64,000 nucleotides of DNA from Clostridia bacterium (GTDB lineage: Bacteria; Bacillota; Clostridia; Monoglobales; Monoglobaceae). The stretch is from the NCBI GenBank assembly GCA_017456605.1, contig JAFTJA010000008.1, forward strand, positions 1 to 64,000. Reading direction: 5' to 3'. A program made the translations under genes and the position numbers. Below the pieces are notes generated by a model. That model searched no databases and was not told where the DNA came from. It was given only the letters and a program-made list of their open reading frames with translations. Shown here piece after piece: positions 33,949 to 43,558 of this stretch. Position 1 is the first letter of the stretch. Each line of letters starts with the position of its first letter.

Positions 33949-34886
33949 AAAAAATAGCATGTGTTGGAATTTTGGTTGCTGACGTGATGGTTGAAACGGT
34001 TGAACGTTATCCCGAAAAAGGTGTTCTTGAACCGGTGAAAGCTATCACAATGCATAACGGCGGAAACGCAATGACCGCATCCATCAACACCAAAAAATTG
34101 GGTGCCGAGTCGTATATGGTGGGCATGGTAGGTGCTGATATGTTCGGTCAGTTCCTAAAAAACCGTCTTGATGAAGCGGGTGTAAACACTCAGGGACTCA
34201 AGGTCAGCGACAAAACCCAGACTTCTGCGTCTGTCCTTATGATTGACAAGAATGCTGAAAGGTCTTTCTTCCACTGCACAGGTGCAAATGCTGTTTTTGA
34301 CGAAAGTGATATTGATTACAGCGTTATTGAAAAATGTGATATGGTGTTTGTCACCGGTTCGTTCCTTATGGATACATTTGACGGCGAAGGCACAATGAAT
34401 TTCCTTAAGCGCTGCAAGGAAATGGGAAAAACTACATTCCTTGATGTTTGCTGGGATGCAAAAGGTCAGTGGGGAAAACTGCTTGATATGTCAATGCCTT
34501 ACATAGATTATCTGATGCCAAGTATTGATGAAGCGGTTTGTATTGCAGAAAAAGATGACCCTGAAGAAATTGCTGATGTGTTTGTTTCAAAGGGTGCAAA
34601 AAATGTAATTATAAAGCTTGGCTCAAAGGGTAGTTATCTTCGCAAGGAAGGTGAAACAAAAGGTCAGGTGTTTAAACCGTTCTATGTTGAAAATCCGGTT
34701 GATACCACAGGCGCGGGCGACAGCTTCTGCTCAGGATTTTTGGCAGCATATGCAGCGGGAAAAACCCCGGAAGAATGTATGGTATTTGCCAATGCTGTGG
34801 GCGCGCACTGCGTTATGGCTGTTGGTGCAACCACCGGAATCAAGCCCTTTGAAGACATTATGAAGTTTATAGAAGAAAGAAAATAA
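33945..34886 (+). CDS. PfkB/ribokinase family sugar kinase
   Basis: A 313-residue ATP-dependent kinase. The N-terminal substrate motif region NGGNAMTASINTKKLGAESYMVGMVG and the C-terminal DTTGAGDSFCSGF with the catalytic Asp are clear. The GTG start overlaps the stop of the deacetylase (GTGA), a tight coupling. It probably phosphorylates the sugar released by the upstream deacetylase before the NagB-like step. Which sugar is not visible. Confidence 0.88.
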   Translation: MKKIACVGILVADVMVETVERYPEKGVLEPVKAITMHNGGNAMTASINTKKLGAESYMVGMVGADMFGQFLKNRLDEAGVNTQGLKVSDKTQTSASVLMIDKNAERSFFHCTGANAVFDESDIDYSVIEKCDMVFVTGSFLMDTFDGEGTMNFLKRCKEMGKTTFLDVCWDAKGQWGKLLDMSMPYIDYLMPSIDEAVCIAEKDDPEEIADVFVSKGAKNVIIKLGSKGSYLRKEGETKGQVFKPFYVENPVDTTGAGDSFCSGFLAAYAAGKTPEECMVFANAVGAHCVMAVGATTGIKPFEDIMKFIEERK

Positions 34887-34930
34887 TTGTGCCAATGGCA
34901 TAAAATATAAAATTCAGGAGGAAAATATTT

Positions 34931-35866
34931 ATGGATTTTTTAAGCACAGTAAAAGGTAGTTTGCTGGAAAATTTCTATCCCAAGGGTTGGGATATGAAAA
35001 AGATTGACGAATGCTGCGACAAGGGCGTGGCTCGTGAGGATTTCTGGCACAAAGATTTTAATCCCGTAGAATGTGACAATATCTACGAATTTGACACACT
35101 TATGGGTCACGAAATCGCACTCAAAATCAAGGAAGCACGTGACAGAGGCGAAAAGCTCGCTATGATTCTTCCCGTAGGACCAATGGGTATGTACAAATGG
35201 GCAGTATACTTCCTCAACGAATGGAAGGTAAATTGTGACCATGTTTACACATTCAATATGGACGAATGGGCAGACGGCGAGGGCAACACACTTTCAAATG
35301 ACAATCCTGCATCATTTGAATACAGTATGAAACAGGCTTTCTTCGACAAGCTTGACAATACTATCCCACCAAGTCAGCGTAACTTTGCTACAAAAGCAAA
35401 TCTTCCTACATACCCTGAAAAGATTGCTGCACTCAAGGCTGAGGGCGCAAAGCTTGTTCTGGTATTCGGTATCGGAAGAATGTGCCACATCGCTTTCTGG
35501 GAACCCCAGTTTGCTGATGAATTTGCATCTGTTGAAGAATGGAAGAAGCAGTGCTATAGAATAGGCGCGAAGCTACATCCCCTTACTATTGAACAGAACG
35601 CAATCACAAGCTTCAAGAGCCGCACAACTTTGGTACCGTGTAGCGCAAACACAATAGGCCCAGGTCTCTTCCTTCAGGCAGATACAATCATCGGTGGTTG
35701 TGATGGTGCTCTCGGCAGAGGTATGGGTTGGCAGGGAATGAGCTTCCTTACAACTCTCCACTATGGTCCTGATATGAACATCACATCTACATTTATGCCA
35801 ACACTCCCCGGCAAGCTCTTCTATCTTAAGGAACTTGCAGGTCCGTTGGTTGCTGAATGTAACTAA
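34931..35866 (+). CDS. NagB-like isomerase/deaminase with altered active site
   Basis: A 311-residue protein of the glucosamine-6-phosphate isomerase family, longer than NagB. The NMDEW segment (Asp111) and the general fold match, but the signature loop reads [13 protein letters not shown] (180-192): His186 and Glu191 are kept while the catalytic Asp of DGH is Met184 and the following Gly is Cys. It may still act on a modified amino-sugar phosphate, or have lost deaminase activity. RBS AGGAGG. Third gene of the deacetylase-kinase operon. Confidence 0.85.
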   Translation: MDFLSTVKGSLLENFYPKGWDMKKIDECCDKGVAREDFWHKDFNPVECDNIYEFDTLMGHEIALKIKEARDRGEKLAMILPVGPMGMYKWAVYFLNEWKVNCDHVYTFNMDEWADGEGNTLSNDNPASFEYSMKQAFFDKLDNTIPPSQRNFATKANLPTYPEKIAALKAEGAKLVLVFGIGRMCHIAFWEPQFADEFASVEEWKKQCYRIGAKLHPLTIEQNAITSFKSRTTLVPCSANTIGPGLFLQADTIIGGCDGALGRGMGWQGMSFLTTLHYGPDMNITSTFMPTLPGKLFYLKELAGPLVAECN

Positions 35867-35881
35867 AATATTATTTAGCTT

Positions 35882-35926
35882 GAAAAAGTCAAGAAATATG
35901 CAACATATTTCTTGACTTTTCTTGTG
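35882..35926 (+). terminator. Terminator after the NagB-like gene
   Basis: AAAAGTCAAGAAATATG pairs with CATATTTCTTGACTTTT across CAA, then CTTG. Confidence 0.88.
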
Positions 35927-35976
35927 CCCAAGTGTATACTGAACAAGAAATATTTTTTTGCTCGGAGATGAAGAAA

Positions 35977-37236
35977 ATGGACGCAAAACACCTTTTTGAC
36001 GTGATTGACAAAAGAAAGGATGAGCTTTTTGAAATGCTCAGTTCTTTTATCAAAATAAACACAGAGAACCACAGAAATGGTGGCAATGAAAAAGAACTTT
36101 CTGAATATGTACATAAGCTTTGCATTGATTTGGGGCTTGAGAGTGACATATATTCACCTATGGACCTCCCAGATTTTTCGAAGCATCCTGATTATATGCC
36201 AAACCATAACCTTGAGGACAGATACAATGTGACAGCCCGCTGGGTGGGAGCGGAAAACCGCGATGAGCTTATGCTTATGGGACACCTTGACACAGTGGAA
36301 ATCGGTGACCTCAAAAATTGGGATAAAGACCCCCTTTCCGGCGAGATAAGTGACGGAAAAATCTGGGGTAGAGGTGCGGGCGATGACAAATATGCTCTTG
36401 CTACAACACTTTTTCTTATTAAGGTGCTTAAAGATGAGGGCTTTGTGCCAAAGGCAAATCTTTTGTTTTCTGCCTATGTTGACGAAGAGTACGGCGGTTC
36501 TCATGGCGCACTTGCTGCAGTTTTAAAAGACCCTTGCCCAAGGATTGTGAGTATGGATGGGGTTGAAGACCAGATATGGCATTGCGGCAGCGGCGGTCAG
36601 GAGACAAAGTATATTTTCCACACCAAGGATACGGTGGACAGCGCAAAGCTTGCAGCAAATGCAATGCCCATTGTTCTTGAGGAAATTGAAAAGTTTGCCG
36701 AAAAACGCAGACGCGAACTTAGCGAAAATAGATTTTATAAGGGTACAATAATCCCTGAAACTTCGCTTCGTTATATGGGTGTCCGTGCAGGTTTTGACGG
36801 AATGGATCTGGGCGTTGGTGAAGCATTTTTTGTGTATTATACCGACAAGACCAAAAACGAGATTTATGCAGAATTTGCAGAGCTTGAAAAGGTGATAGCA
36901 AAGCGCCTTGAGCCACTTGGAATAATCGGCGACGGCTTTAAGCCCAATACAAGATTTTTCCATTATGTATTCTGTGAGCCGGACAGCGAAGATGTCAAAA
37001 ATATGCTTGAGGCGTCAAAAGAGGCAACAGGAAAAGAACCTATTGTTTGCGGGTCATGCCTTTCTGACCTTTCGGTTATTTCAAAATACGGAAGCAGCAG
37101 AGCCTATGGTTTTGGTATGGGACGCGACTTCAGCGAGCCGGGTGGTGCACATCAGCCAAACGAATATATTGAATGTGACAAATTTGTGGAATATACAAAG
37201 ACCATTGGTGCGTACATACTGCATGTTTTAGGATAA
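35977..37236 (+). CDS. M20 family peptidase/deacylase
   Basis: A 419-residue zinc metallopeptidase of the M20 family. The metal site is shown by GHLDTV (first His and Asp), GRGAGDDKYA, and DEEYGG with the catalytic Glu next to it; the dimerisation domain follows. Family members cleave dipeptides or acyl groups (DapE, PepV, CPG2). The ATG at 35977 is 9 bases after GGAG. Whether it belongs with the upstream deacetylase operon is doubtful, because a terminator separates them. Confidence 0.87.
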   Translation: MDAKHLFDVIDKRKDELFEMLSSFIKINTENHRNGGNEKELSEYVHKLCIDLGLESDIYSPMDLPDFSKHPDYMPNHNLEDRYNVTARWVGAENRDELMLMGHLDTVEIGDLKNWDKDPLSGEISDGKIWGRGAGDDKYALATTLFLIKVLKDEGFVPKANLLFSAYVDEEYGGSHGALAAVLKDPCPRIVSMDGVEDQIWHCGSGGQETKYIFHTKDTVDSAKLAANAMPIVLEEIEKFAEKRRRELSENRFYKGTIIPETSLRYMGVRAGFDGMDLGVGEAFFVYYTDKTKNEIYAEFAELEKVIAKRLEPLGIIGDGFKPNTRFFHYVFCEPDSEDVKNMLEASKEATGKEPIVCGSCLSDLSVISKYGSSRAYGFGMGRDFSEPGGAHQPNEYIECDKFVEYTKTIGAYILHVLG

Positions 37237-37245
37237 GTTTGAGAA

Positions 37246-37278
37246 ATAGGCAATATTCTTTTGGGTGTTGCCTTTTTT
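37246..37278 (+). terminator. Terminator after the M20 peptidase gene
   Basis: AGGCAATATTC with a GGGTGTTGCCT return arm, then TTTTTT. Confidence 0.7.
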
Positions 37279-37279
37279 G

Positions 37280-37308
37280 TTGCAAAACCTCCTTCGGTAT
37301 GATAAAAT
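37280..37308 (+). promoter_or_regulatory. Promoter of the HAD phosphatase gene
   Basis: TTGCAA (37280-37285) and TAAAAT (37303-37308) with a 17-base spacer. Confidence 0.6.
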
Positions 37309-37338
37309 ATAAAAAATAAACAGCAGAGGATAAAATAT

Positions 37339-38160
37339 ATGAAAAAATTCGATGGAATGTTTTTTGCAACTGACCTTGACGGTACGCTGCTTAAGAATGA
37401 TAAAACCATATCAAAAGAAAATATTGATGCTATTGAATATTTCAAATCAGAGGGCGGGATTTTTACTTTTGTGACAGGTCGTCTGCCAAGGGCGACGCAA
37501 CGTATTTTTGACTTAGTAAGACCAAATGCGCCTTGTGGGTGCATAAATGGAGGGTCTATGTTTGATTATCGCACAAATGAACTTTTGTGGTCGGTAGACA
37601 TTTCCAGGTCTGTGCTTGAACTGGTGGAATACATTGATAAAAACCTGCCGGAGATGGGTATCGAGGTTAATGTCCATGACAAAATATATTTCTGCAAGAA
37701 AAGTTTTGCCACCGAAAAACACCGGATGAACGAAAAATTTCCTGACCTCGCCTGCCATTATTATGATGTGAAAGAGCCCATTGCGAAAATCCTTTTTGCC
37801 CATGAGGACGTAAAACTGATGTCAAGGCTGATTGAAATGCTTGACCTACATCCAAAGGCAAAAGAATTTGATTTTATCCGCTCAGATGTTGAGTATTATG
37901 AAATTCTTCCCAAAGGCATCAACAAAGGCGAAGCTGTTTTGAAAATTGTAGATTTGCTTGGTATAAGCCCCGAAAGAACCATTGCCGTAGGCGATAATGA
38001 CAATGACGTCTCAATGCTTTCGGCATCAAAATTGGGGATTGCGGTTTCAAATGCATCGCCGGCAGCCAAAAATGCGGCAAATCATATAACCGTCAGCAAT
38101 GAAGAACACGCAATAGCAAAAATAATTGAAGACCTTGAAAGTGGAAAAATATTTATATAG
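37339..38160 (+). CDS. HAD-IIB (Cof-type) phosphatase
   Basis: A 273-residue HAD hydrolase with a C2B cap. Motifs are TDLDGTLL (nucleophile Asp), FVTGR, KGINKGEAVLKI and GDNDNDVSMLSASKLGIAVSNA. Cof-type enzymes hydrolyse sugar phosphates or phosphorylated cofactors; the true substrate cannot be read from sequence. RBS AGAGGAT. It has its own promoter and terminator. Confidence 0.9.
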   Translation: MKKFDGMFFATDLDGTLLKNDKTISKENIDAIEYFKSEGGIFTFVTGRLPRATQRIFDLVRPNAPCGCINGGSMFDYRTNELLWSVDISRSVLELVEYIDKNLPEMGIEVNVHDKIYFCKKSFATEKHRMNEKFPDLACHYYDVKEPIAKILFAHEDVKLMSRLIEMLDLHPKAKEFDFIRSDVEYYEILPKGINKGEAVLKIVDLLGISPERTIAVGDNDNDVSMLSASKLGIAVSNASPAAKNAANHITVSNEEHAIAKIIEDLESGKIFI

Positions 38161-38165
38161 GTTTT

Positions 38166-38204
38166 TACAAAAAGTCCAAACCCTTGTGGTATGGACTTTT
38201 TTGT
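38166..38204 (+). terminator. Terminator after the HAD gene
   Basis: AAAAAGTCCA pairs with TGGACTTTTT across a 13-base loop. Confidence 0.8.
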
Positions 38205-38364
38205 GTCCTCGGTCTTTGTGATTTGATGATTGAAATTTCAAATTAAATACTTTTTTCGCACAAAACACCTGACTTTGCAGAAATTACATTTGAATTATGT
38301 AAACCGATATGTTATCCTATGGAGGTGTCAGACAGACACAAAATAAAATTTAGGAGGAAGAATA

Positions 38365-39150
38365 ATGAAAAAGTTTTTTTCAATGTTGATTATTGCAGCT
38401 ATGGCACTCACACTTTCTGTTGGTGTTTCAGCTGCCACAGTAAACAAAGTAAATCTGGGTAACGGTGTATGCGGAATTGTTGTTATGGGAACGGTGACCG
38501 GAAATGGTTCATCTTGTGAAAACCTTCCTTGCCTTGACCTTGAATGCATTTTAGGTGGACAGTGTGATAACTCTTCCTGCGGGGATGAAGAGGTTGTCCC
38601 TCCCACAGAAGACAACGATACCCCAACGGATTCTCCGGAGGCAATCCCTCCCACGGAGGACAATGATACCCCCATTGTTACTCCTCCGGTAGAGGATAAC
38701 GATGCTCCATCAGGTGATTCGGGTGTTACTGCTCCCGAAGAAGACACAAATACTCCGGAAAATGAATCCGGCCTTAATGAGTATGAAAAAGAGGTTATAA
38801 GACTTGTGAATGAAATAAGAGCAGAACATGGACTTTCGGCGCTTGTAGCAGACGAAGAGCTGAGCCGTGTTGCAAGAATCAAGTCACAGGATATGAAGGA
38901 TAATAACTATTTTTCTCATACCAGCCCGACTTATGGCTCACCCTTTGAAATGATGAAGAAGTTTGGCATTTCATACAGAACTGCCGGTGAAAATATCGCA
39001 AGGGGACAGGGAACTCCTCAGGCAGTTGTTAACGGATGGATGAATTCATCAGGTCACAGAGCAAATATTCTCAATGCTTCATACAACAGAATCGGTGTTG
39101 GATATGTTGCAGAGGGCAACTATTGGACACAGATGTTTGTAGGAAGATAA
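38365..39150 (+). CDS. Secreted CAP-domain (SCP/PR1-like) protein
   Basis: A 261-residue exported protein. Residues 1-24 form a signal peptide (cleavage near VSA-AT). A short Cys-bearing region (six Cys, 35-75) is followed by a low-complexity acidic linker with repeats of PPTEDNDTP and PPVEDNDAP, then a CAP domain (from about 140) with HTSPTYGSPFEMM, AGENIARG and GHRANILN. CAP proteins of Firmicutes (YkwD type) appear in spores or the cell envelope; their activity is unclear. RBS AGGAGG. Confidence 0.9.
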   Translation: MKKFFSMLIIAAMALTLSVGVSAATVNKVNLGNGVCGIVVMGTVTGNGSSCENLPCLDLECILGGQCDNSSCGDEEVVPPTEDNDTPTDSPEAIPPTEDNDTPIVTPPVEDNDAPSGDSGVTAPEEDTNTPENESGLNEYEKEVIRLVNEIRAEHGLSALVADEELSRVARIKSQDMKDNNYFSHTSPTYGSPFEMMKKFGISYRTAGENIARGQGTPQAVVNGWMNSSGHRANILNASYNRIGVGYVAEGNYWTQMFVGR

Positions 39151-39160
39151 GGGAAGACAA

Positions 39161-39195
39161 GAAATTCCTCAGGCTCATCGCCTGAGGAATTTTAT
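39161..39195 (+). terminator. Terminator after the CAP gene
   Basis: AATTCCTCAGGC pairs with GCCTGAGGAATT across TCATC. Confidence 0.88.
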
Positions 39196-39257
39196 TTAAA
39201 AATTTCCATACATAAAAAGACTCCCGTGCAGAAAAATAATCTTGGGGAGATGATGAA

Positions 39258-39515
39258 ATGAGCAATGCAAAAAAAGAATATATAAGCAAAGAAACTGAAA
39301 TTGATGAAAAAGCAAACAATGCTTGGGAATTTGATGAGGATGAAATGTCTGAAATGAGGCTGTTTCCGGATGAATTTGCGGGTAGTACTGCTTCGGCAAC
39401 CGAATGCACCGGACTTATTCAGGTGGCACCGGTAACTCCTGAACTTCAGGAAACCTATGACAGTGTGTATAGCTATCGCAAAAAGCAACCGGTAAAAGAG
39501 GAAACAGAGGAATAA
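39258..39515 (+). CDS. Small acidic hypothetical protein
   Basis: An 85-residue, very acidic protein (Glu and Asp rich), no membrane segment. The GGGGAGATGA stretch just before the ATG is a good RBS. I recognise no family. The sequence is simple enough that it could be a spore or envelope structural peptide, but nothing here proves it. Confidence 0.6.
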   Translation: MSNAKKEYISKETEIDEKANNAWEFDEDEMSEMRLFPDEFAGSTASATECTGLIQVAPVTPELQETYDSVYSYRKKQPVKEETEE

Positions 39516-39540
39516 TTATAACGGAAAGACAGCGGATGCA

Positions 39541-40089
39541 TCAAGACCCGTTGTTTTTCTTTTTGGATATCAGTGCTATTGTGATTATTGTGCCAAGTGT
39601 GCCGACGATCATATCCCACATAGTGTCAGAAAGTGAGCCGTTTTGTGCTGTCGTGCCCAAAAGACTGTCAATAGAAAATTCGTAAATTTCCCAAAGACCA
39701 GCCAAAGCAACAGAAAAGGATAAAACAAATAAGTTCATAAGGATATGGTTTTTATCATCACCTTTTAATTTTTTATATATTTGAGTACCTGAAGATGCAA
39801 AAATAAATCCTGAACTGAAATGAAGAAACTTGTCCCAGTAAGGGATGTGAGCGTACATATTCAATGTTTTTCCGGCAAACACAGAAAGCATAATGAAAAT
39901 AACAAATGCACAATATGTTTTGTTGTCTAAAACGGGGAATTTGTTGTGGAGCAAAGCAAACGCACAAAGACACAATAGTGTGCAGAAAGAGTTGAAGACC
40001 GCACTGTAATTCTTGATAAGAATGCCGTATACAGCAAAGGCTGCGACAAGAAAAATTGAAAATATGACAAGCCTTGAACGGAAATGCAT
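39541..40089 (-). CDS. DUF2238 (YjdF-like) membrane protein
   Basis: A 182-residue protein with five to six membrane segments. The family signature is seen as WDKFLHFSSGFIFA and WEIYEFSIDSLLG followed by QNGSLSDTMWDMIVG. The function of this family is unknown. It is convergent with the small acidic protein gene (26 bases apart). The RBS is a weak GGGAGAA. Confidence 0.8.
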   Translation of the reverse strand: MHFRSRLVIFSIFLVAAFAVYGILIKNYSAVFNSFCTLLCLCAFALLHNKFPVLDNKTYCAFVIFIMLSVFAGKTLNMYAHIPYWDKFLHFSSGFIFASSGTQIYKKLKGDDKNHILMNLFVLSFSVALAGLWEIYEFSIDSLLGTTAQNGSLSDTMWDMIVGTLGTIITIALISKKKNNGS

Positions 40090-40293
40090 AAAAATTCTCC
40101 CGGTATTTTTTACTTAGTATATGAAGAACCAGCTTAAAATATAAAGGGCTTGTTGAACAGGAAGCCTTTAAAAAATAAAACAATTATTTTAATATTTTTT
40201 ATGTTTTCAATGTAGCTAGTTTTAACTCTTTATAGAAATTTTTTTATCCTTGGTTTTGCATATAAAAAATATGGAATAAAATTAACAAAATGT

Positions 40294-40322
40294 TTGCTTT
40301 TTCAGGGATAATGTGGTACAAT
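40294..40322 (+). promoter_or_regulatory. Promoter of the uxaC operon
   Basis: TTGCTT (40294-40299) and TACAAT (40317-40322) with a 17-base spacer. The rest of the 280-base gap before uxaC is AT-rich with no clear element. Confidence 0.55.
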
Positions 40323-40372
40323 GTAAAGTAATTTATAAAATGCTATACATAAAAAGATAGGAGCGGATATTG

Positions 40373-41758
40373 GTGAAAGAAAACTTTCTTTTGAAAACAA
40401 AGACAGCACAGCACCTTTTTGATGATTATGCCAAGGATATGCCTATTGTGGACTATCATTGCCACCTCAATCCAAAGGATATTGCAGAGGACAAGGCGTA
40501 TGAAAACATCACACAAATATGGCTTTATGGCGATCACTACAAATGGCGTTTTATGCGCAGTATGGGTGTTGACGAAAAATACATAACCGGTGATGCCAGT
40601 GATTATGACAGATTCAAGGCGTATGCCAAAGCCGTTGGCTATGCTGCAGGAAACCCTCTTTATCACTGGACCCAACTTGAACTCAAAAGATATTTCGACA
40701 TTGATGAATATCTCACCGAAGAAAGTGCTGACAGAATTTGGGAAAAAACAAGCGAAATAATAAAAAGCGGTGATTTCACAACCCGAAAGGTTATCAAGCG
40801 TTCAAATGTGAAGCTTATCGGCACAACCGATGACCCCATTGACAGTCTTGAATATCACAAGCAGATTAAAGAAATTCCTGATTTTGATACAGTTGTTGTT
40901 CCCACATTCCGTCCTGACAAGGCGGTAAACATTGACCTTGACGGTTTTTGTGAATATATACAAAAGCTCTCGGAAGTTGGCGGACAGGATATTAAGTCTT
41001 ATGAAGACCTCAAAGACGTTCTCTACGCACGCCTGGATTTCTTCTGCGAAATGGGTTGCCGTGCGTCAGACCATGCGGTTGAAAATATGCCCTACCAGGT
41101 TGCAGACGATACGGAAGTTGACAAGATTTTCAAGGCGGCGCTCAGGGGCAAGAAAGTTTCTTTCGATGATGCTGAAAAATATAAGACAGCACTTCTTTTG
41201 TGGCTTGCATCTGAGTATTCAAAGCGAAACATCGTGCTTCAGATTCACGCAAGTGCTCTCCGAAACAACAACACAAGAATGTTCGAAAAGCTTGGCCCTG
41301 ACACAGGTTTTGACTGCGTTGCAGACGTGCTTGAAATCAAAAAGCTTTCAGGCTTTATGAATCATCTCGAAAAAGAAAATTTGCTTCCCAAGACAATCCT
41401 TTATTCACTCAACAATAAAGACAACATAACCATGGCGACACTTATGGGCTGCTTCCAGAGCGATGAAGTTCCGGGTAAAATTCAGCTTGGCTCTGCATGG
41501 TGGTTCCTGGATACCAAAGACGGTATGGAGGATCAGATAAAGTGCCTTGCAAATGAGGGTGCGCTCGCTACGTTTGTGGGCATGCTTACAGATTCAAGAA
41601 GCTTTTTGTCATATCCACGCCACGAATATTTCAGAAGAATTCTTTGCAACATTGTGGGACAGTGGGTTGAGGATGATATGTTCACTGATGATGAAGAAAT
41701 TCTTAAAACTCTTATCCAAAACATTTGTTCAAACAACGCACAGCGTTTCTTTATGTAA
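40373..41758 (+). CDS. uxaC: Glucuronate isomerase
   Basis: Converts D-glucuronate to fructuronate (and galacturonate to tagaturonate). The N-terminal VDYHCHLNPKDIAEDKAY carries the metal-binding His pair, and KLIGTTDDPIDSL and QIHASALRNNNTRMF are family stretches. Length 461 is usual. The start is GTG at 40373 (or TTG at 40370), after AGGAG. It is followed by eda and kdgK. The two enzymes between (a reductase and a dehydratase) are not in the window. Confidence 0.95.
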   Translation: MKENFLLKTKTAQHLFDDYAKDMPIVDYHCHLNPKDIAEDKAYENITQIWLYGDHYKWRFMRSMGVDEKYITGDASDYDRFKAYAKAVGYAAGNPLYHWTQLELKRYFDIDEYLTEESADRIWEKTSEIIKSGDFTTRKVIKRSNVKLIGTTDDPIDSLEYHKQIKEIPDFDTVVVPTFRPDKAVNIDLDGFCEYIQKLSEVGGQDIKSYEDLKDVLYARLDFFCEMGCRASDHAVENMPYQVADDTEVDKIFKAALRGKKVSFDDAEKYKTALLLWLASEYSKRNIVLQIHASALRNNNTRMFEKLGPDTGFDCVADVLEIKKLSGFMNHLEKENLLPKTILYSLNNKDNITMATLMGCFQSDEVPGKIQLGSAWWFLDTKDGMEDQIKCLANEGALATFVGMLTDSRSFLSYPRHEYFRRILCNIVGQWVEDDMFTDDEEILKTLIQNICSNNAQRFFM

Positions 41759-41794
41759 AATATACTTTTTAAATAAATTTTGGAGGATGAATAT

Positions 41795-42439
41795 ATGTTA
41801 AAAGAACAGGTAATTCAAAAAATAACAGATGTAGGTATCGTGGCTGTTGTTCGTGCTGAGAGCGCTGACCAGGCAAAGAAAATTGCAGATGCATGTATAG
41901 CTGGCGGTGTTCCCGCAATCGAGCTTACTTTCACTGTTCCCCATGCTGACAAGGTGATTGCAGAGCTTTCTGAAATGTATTCAGAAGACGAGATTATCCT
42001 TGGTGCAGGCACAGTTATGGACTCAGAAACTGCAAGAATTGCGATTCTTGCTGGCGCTCAGTACATAGTAAGCCCCTATTTTGACCCTGAAACCGCAAAG
42101 CTTTGCAATCGCTATCGCGTTCCATATATGCCCGGTTGTATGACAATCAAAGAGGTTGTTGCGGCGATGGAGGCAGGTGCTGACATCATCAAGATATTCC
42201 CGGGTGAAGTTTTCGGTCCAAAGATTATCAAAGCAATCAACGGTCCTGTTCCTCAGGCAAGAATGATGCCAACAGGCGGTGTTTCTGTTGATAATGTTGA
42301 AGAATGGATCAAGGCAGGCGCTGTTGCTTGCGGCGCAGGCGGTGCCCTCACAGCAGGCGCAAAGACCGGTGACTATGCAGCGATTACAGAAACAGCAAAG
42401 AAATTTGTTGAAAATATCAAAAAAGCAAGAGCTAAATAA
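41795..42439 (+). CDS. eda: KDPG/KHG aldolase
   Basis: A 214-residue class I aldolase that cleaves 2-keto-3-deoxy-6-phosphogluconate to pyruvate and glyceraldehyde-3-P. Motifs are VVRAESAD with the family Arg, ELTFTVPHAD, LGAGTVM and IKIFPGEVFG with the Schiff-base Lys. GGAGGA is the RBS of the ATG at 41795. Part of a uronate-degrading operon. Confidence 0.95.
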   Translation: MLKEQVIQKITDVGIVAVVRAESADQAKKIADACIAGGVPAIELTFTVPHADKVIAELSEMYSEDEIILGAGTVMDSETARIAILAGAQYIVSPYFDPETAKLCNRYRVPYMPGCMTIKEVVAAMEAGADIIKIFPGEVFGPKIIKAINGPVPQARMMPTGGVSVDNVEEWIKAGAVACGAGGALTAGAKTGDYAAITETAKKFVENIKKARAK

Positions 42440-42463
42440 GAATTCTAAAGGAGATATTTTAAA

Positions 42464-43489
42464 ATGGCAAAGAAAGTTGTTACATTTGGCGAAATCATGC
42501 TCAGACTTGCGCCAAACGGATATTACAGATTTTTTCAGAATGACCAGATGCAGGCGACATTTGGCGGCGGTGAAGCAAACGTTGCTGTATCACTTGCAAA
42601 CTATGGTTTAGAATCAAGTTATGTTACAAAGCTCCCCAAACACGCAATCGGTCAGGCGGCTGTTGACAGCCTCAGATACTTTGGCGTTGACACATCAAAG
42701 ATTGTTCGCGGTGGCGAAAGAGTTGGAATTTATTATCTTGAAAAAGGTGCATCACAGCGTGGCAGCGTTTGTATTTATGACAGAAAATATTCAGCTATCC
42801 AGATGGCTGAAAAGGCTGACTTTGACTGGGACAGCATTTTTGAGGGTGCTGACTGGTTCCACTTTACCGGTATCACTCCGGCACTTGGACCCAATGTTGT
42901 TGAAATCTGTAAGGATGCCTGCAAGGCTGCAAAAGCTAAGGGCGTAAAGATTTCATGCGACCTCAACTACCGCGGAAAGCTCTGGACAAGAGACGAAGCA
43001 AGGGCTGCTATGACAGAACTTTGTCAGTATGTTGACGTTTGCATTTCAAACGAAGAAGATGCAAAAGACGTATTCGGGATTGAAGCAGAGGGTACAGATA
43101 TCTATGGCGGAAAGCTCAACCATGAGGGATATAAGAGTGTTGCAAAACAGCTTGCTGACAAATTCGGCTTTGAAAAGGTTGCAATCACACTCCGCACATC
43201 CATTTCTGCAAGTGACAATGACTGGGCAGGTATGCTTTATGACGGCGAAGATTATTATTTTTCAAAGTCATATCACCTCCACATTGTTGACCGTGTAGGC
43301 GGCGGTGACTCATTTGGTGGCGGACTTATTTATTCACTCCTCAGCGGAAAATCATCAAAGGATGCCATTGAGTTTGCTGTTGCAGCATCTGCTCTCAAGC
43401 ACTCGGTTGAAGGCGATTATAACCGTGTATCAGTCAGCGAAGTTGAAAAGCTTGCCGGCGGTGACGGCTCCGGTAGAGTTCAAAGATAA
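42464..43489 (+). CDS. kdgK: 2-keto-3-deoxygluconate kinase
   Basis: PfkB-family kinase (341 residues) that phosphorylates KDG to KDPG, feeding the aldolase before it. Motifs are the N-terminal GEIMLRLAP, FGGGEANVAVSLANYG and the C-terminal RVGGGDSFGGGL with the catalytic Asp. RBS AAGGAG. The last gene of the uxaC-eda-kdgK group; a hairpin follows. Confidence 0.93.
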   Translation: MAKKVVTFGEIMLRLAPNGYYRFFQNDQMQATFGGGEANVAVSLANYGLESSYVTKLPKHAIGQAAVDSLRYFGVDTSKIVRGGERVGIYYLEKGASQRGSVCIYDRKYSAIQMAEKADFDWDSIFEGADWFHFTGITPALGPNVVEICKDACKAAKAKGVKISCDLNYRGKLWTRDEARAAMTELCQYVDVCISNEEDAKDVFGIEAEGTDIYGGKLNHEGYKSVAKQLADKFGFEKVAITLRTSISASDNDWAGMLYDGEDYYFSKSYHLHIVDRVGGGDSFGGGLIYSLLSGKSSKDAIEFAVAASALKHSVEGDYNRVSVSEVEKLAGGDGSGRVQR

Positions 43490-43490
43490 A

Positions 43491-43537
43491 GAATTTTCAA
43501 GAGTATGCGGGCTTTCGTATGCTCTTGAATTTTAAAA
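43491..43537 (+). terminator. Terminator after kdgK
   Basis: TTTCAAGAGTATGC pairs with GTATGCTCTTGAA across a GGGCTTTC loop, then TTTTAAA. Confidence 0.82.
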
Positions 43538-43558
43538 AATGTTAAGGGTGTATTTGGT

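Noticed and set aside
38580..38720. Tandem DNA repeat as a separate element
   Set aside because: It simply encodes the repetitive acidic linker (EDNDTP units) of the CAP protein.
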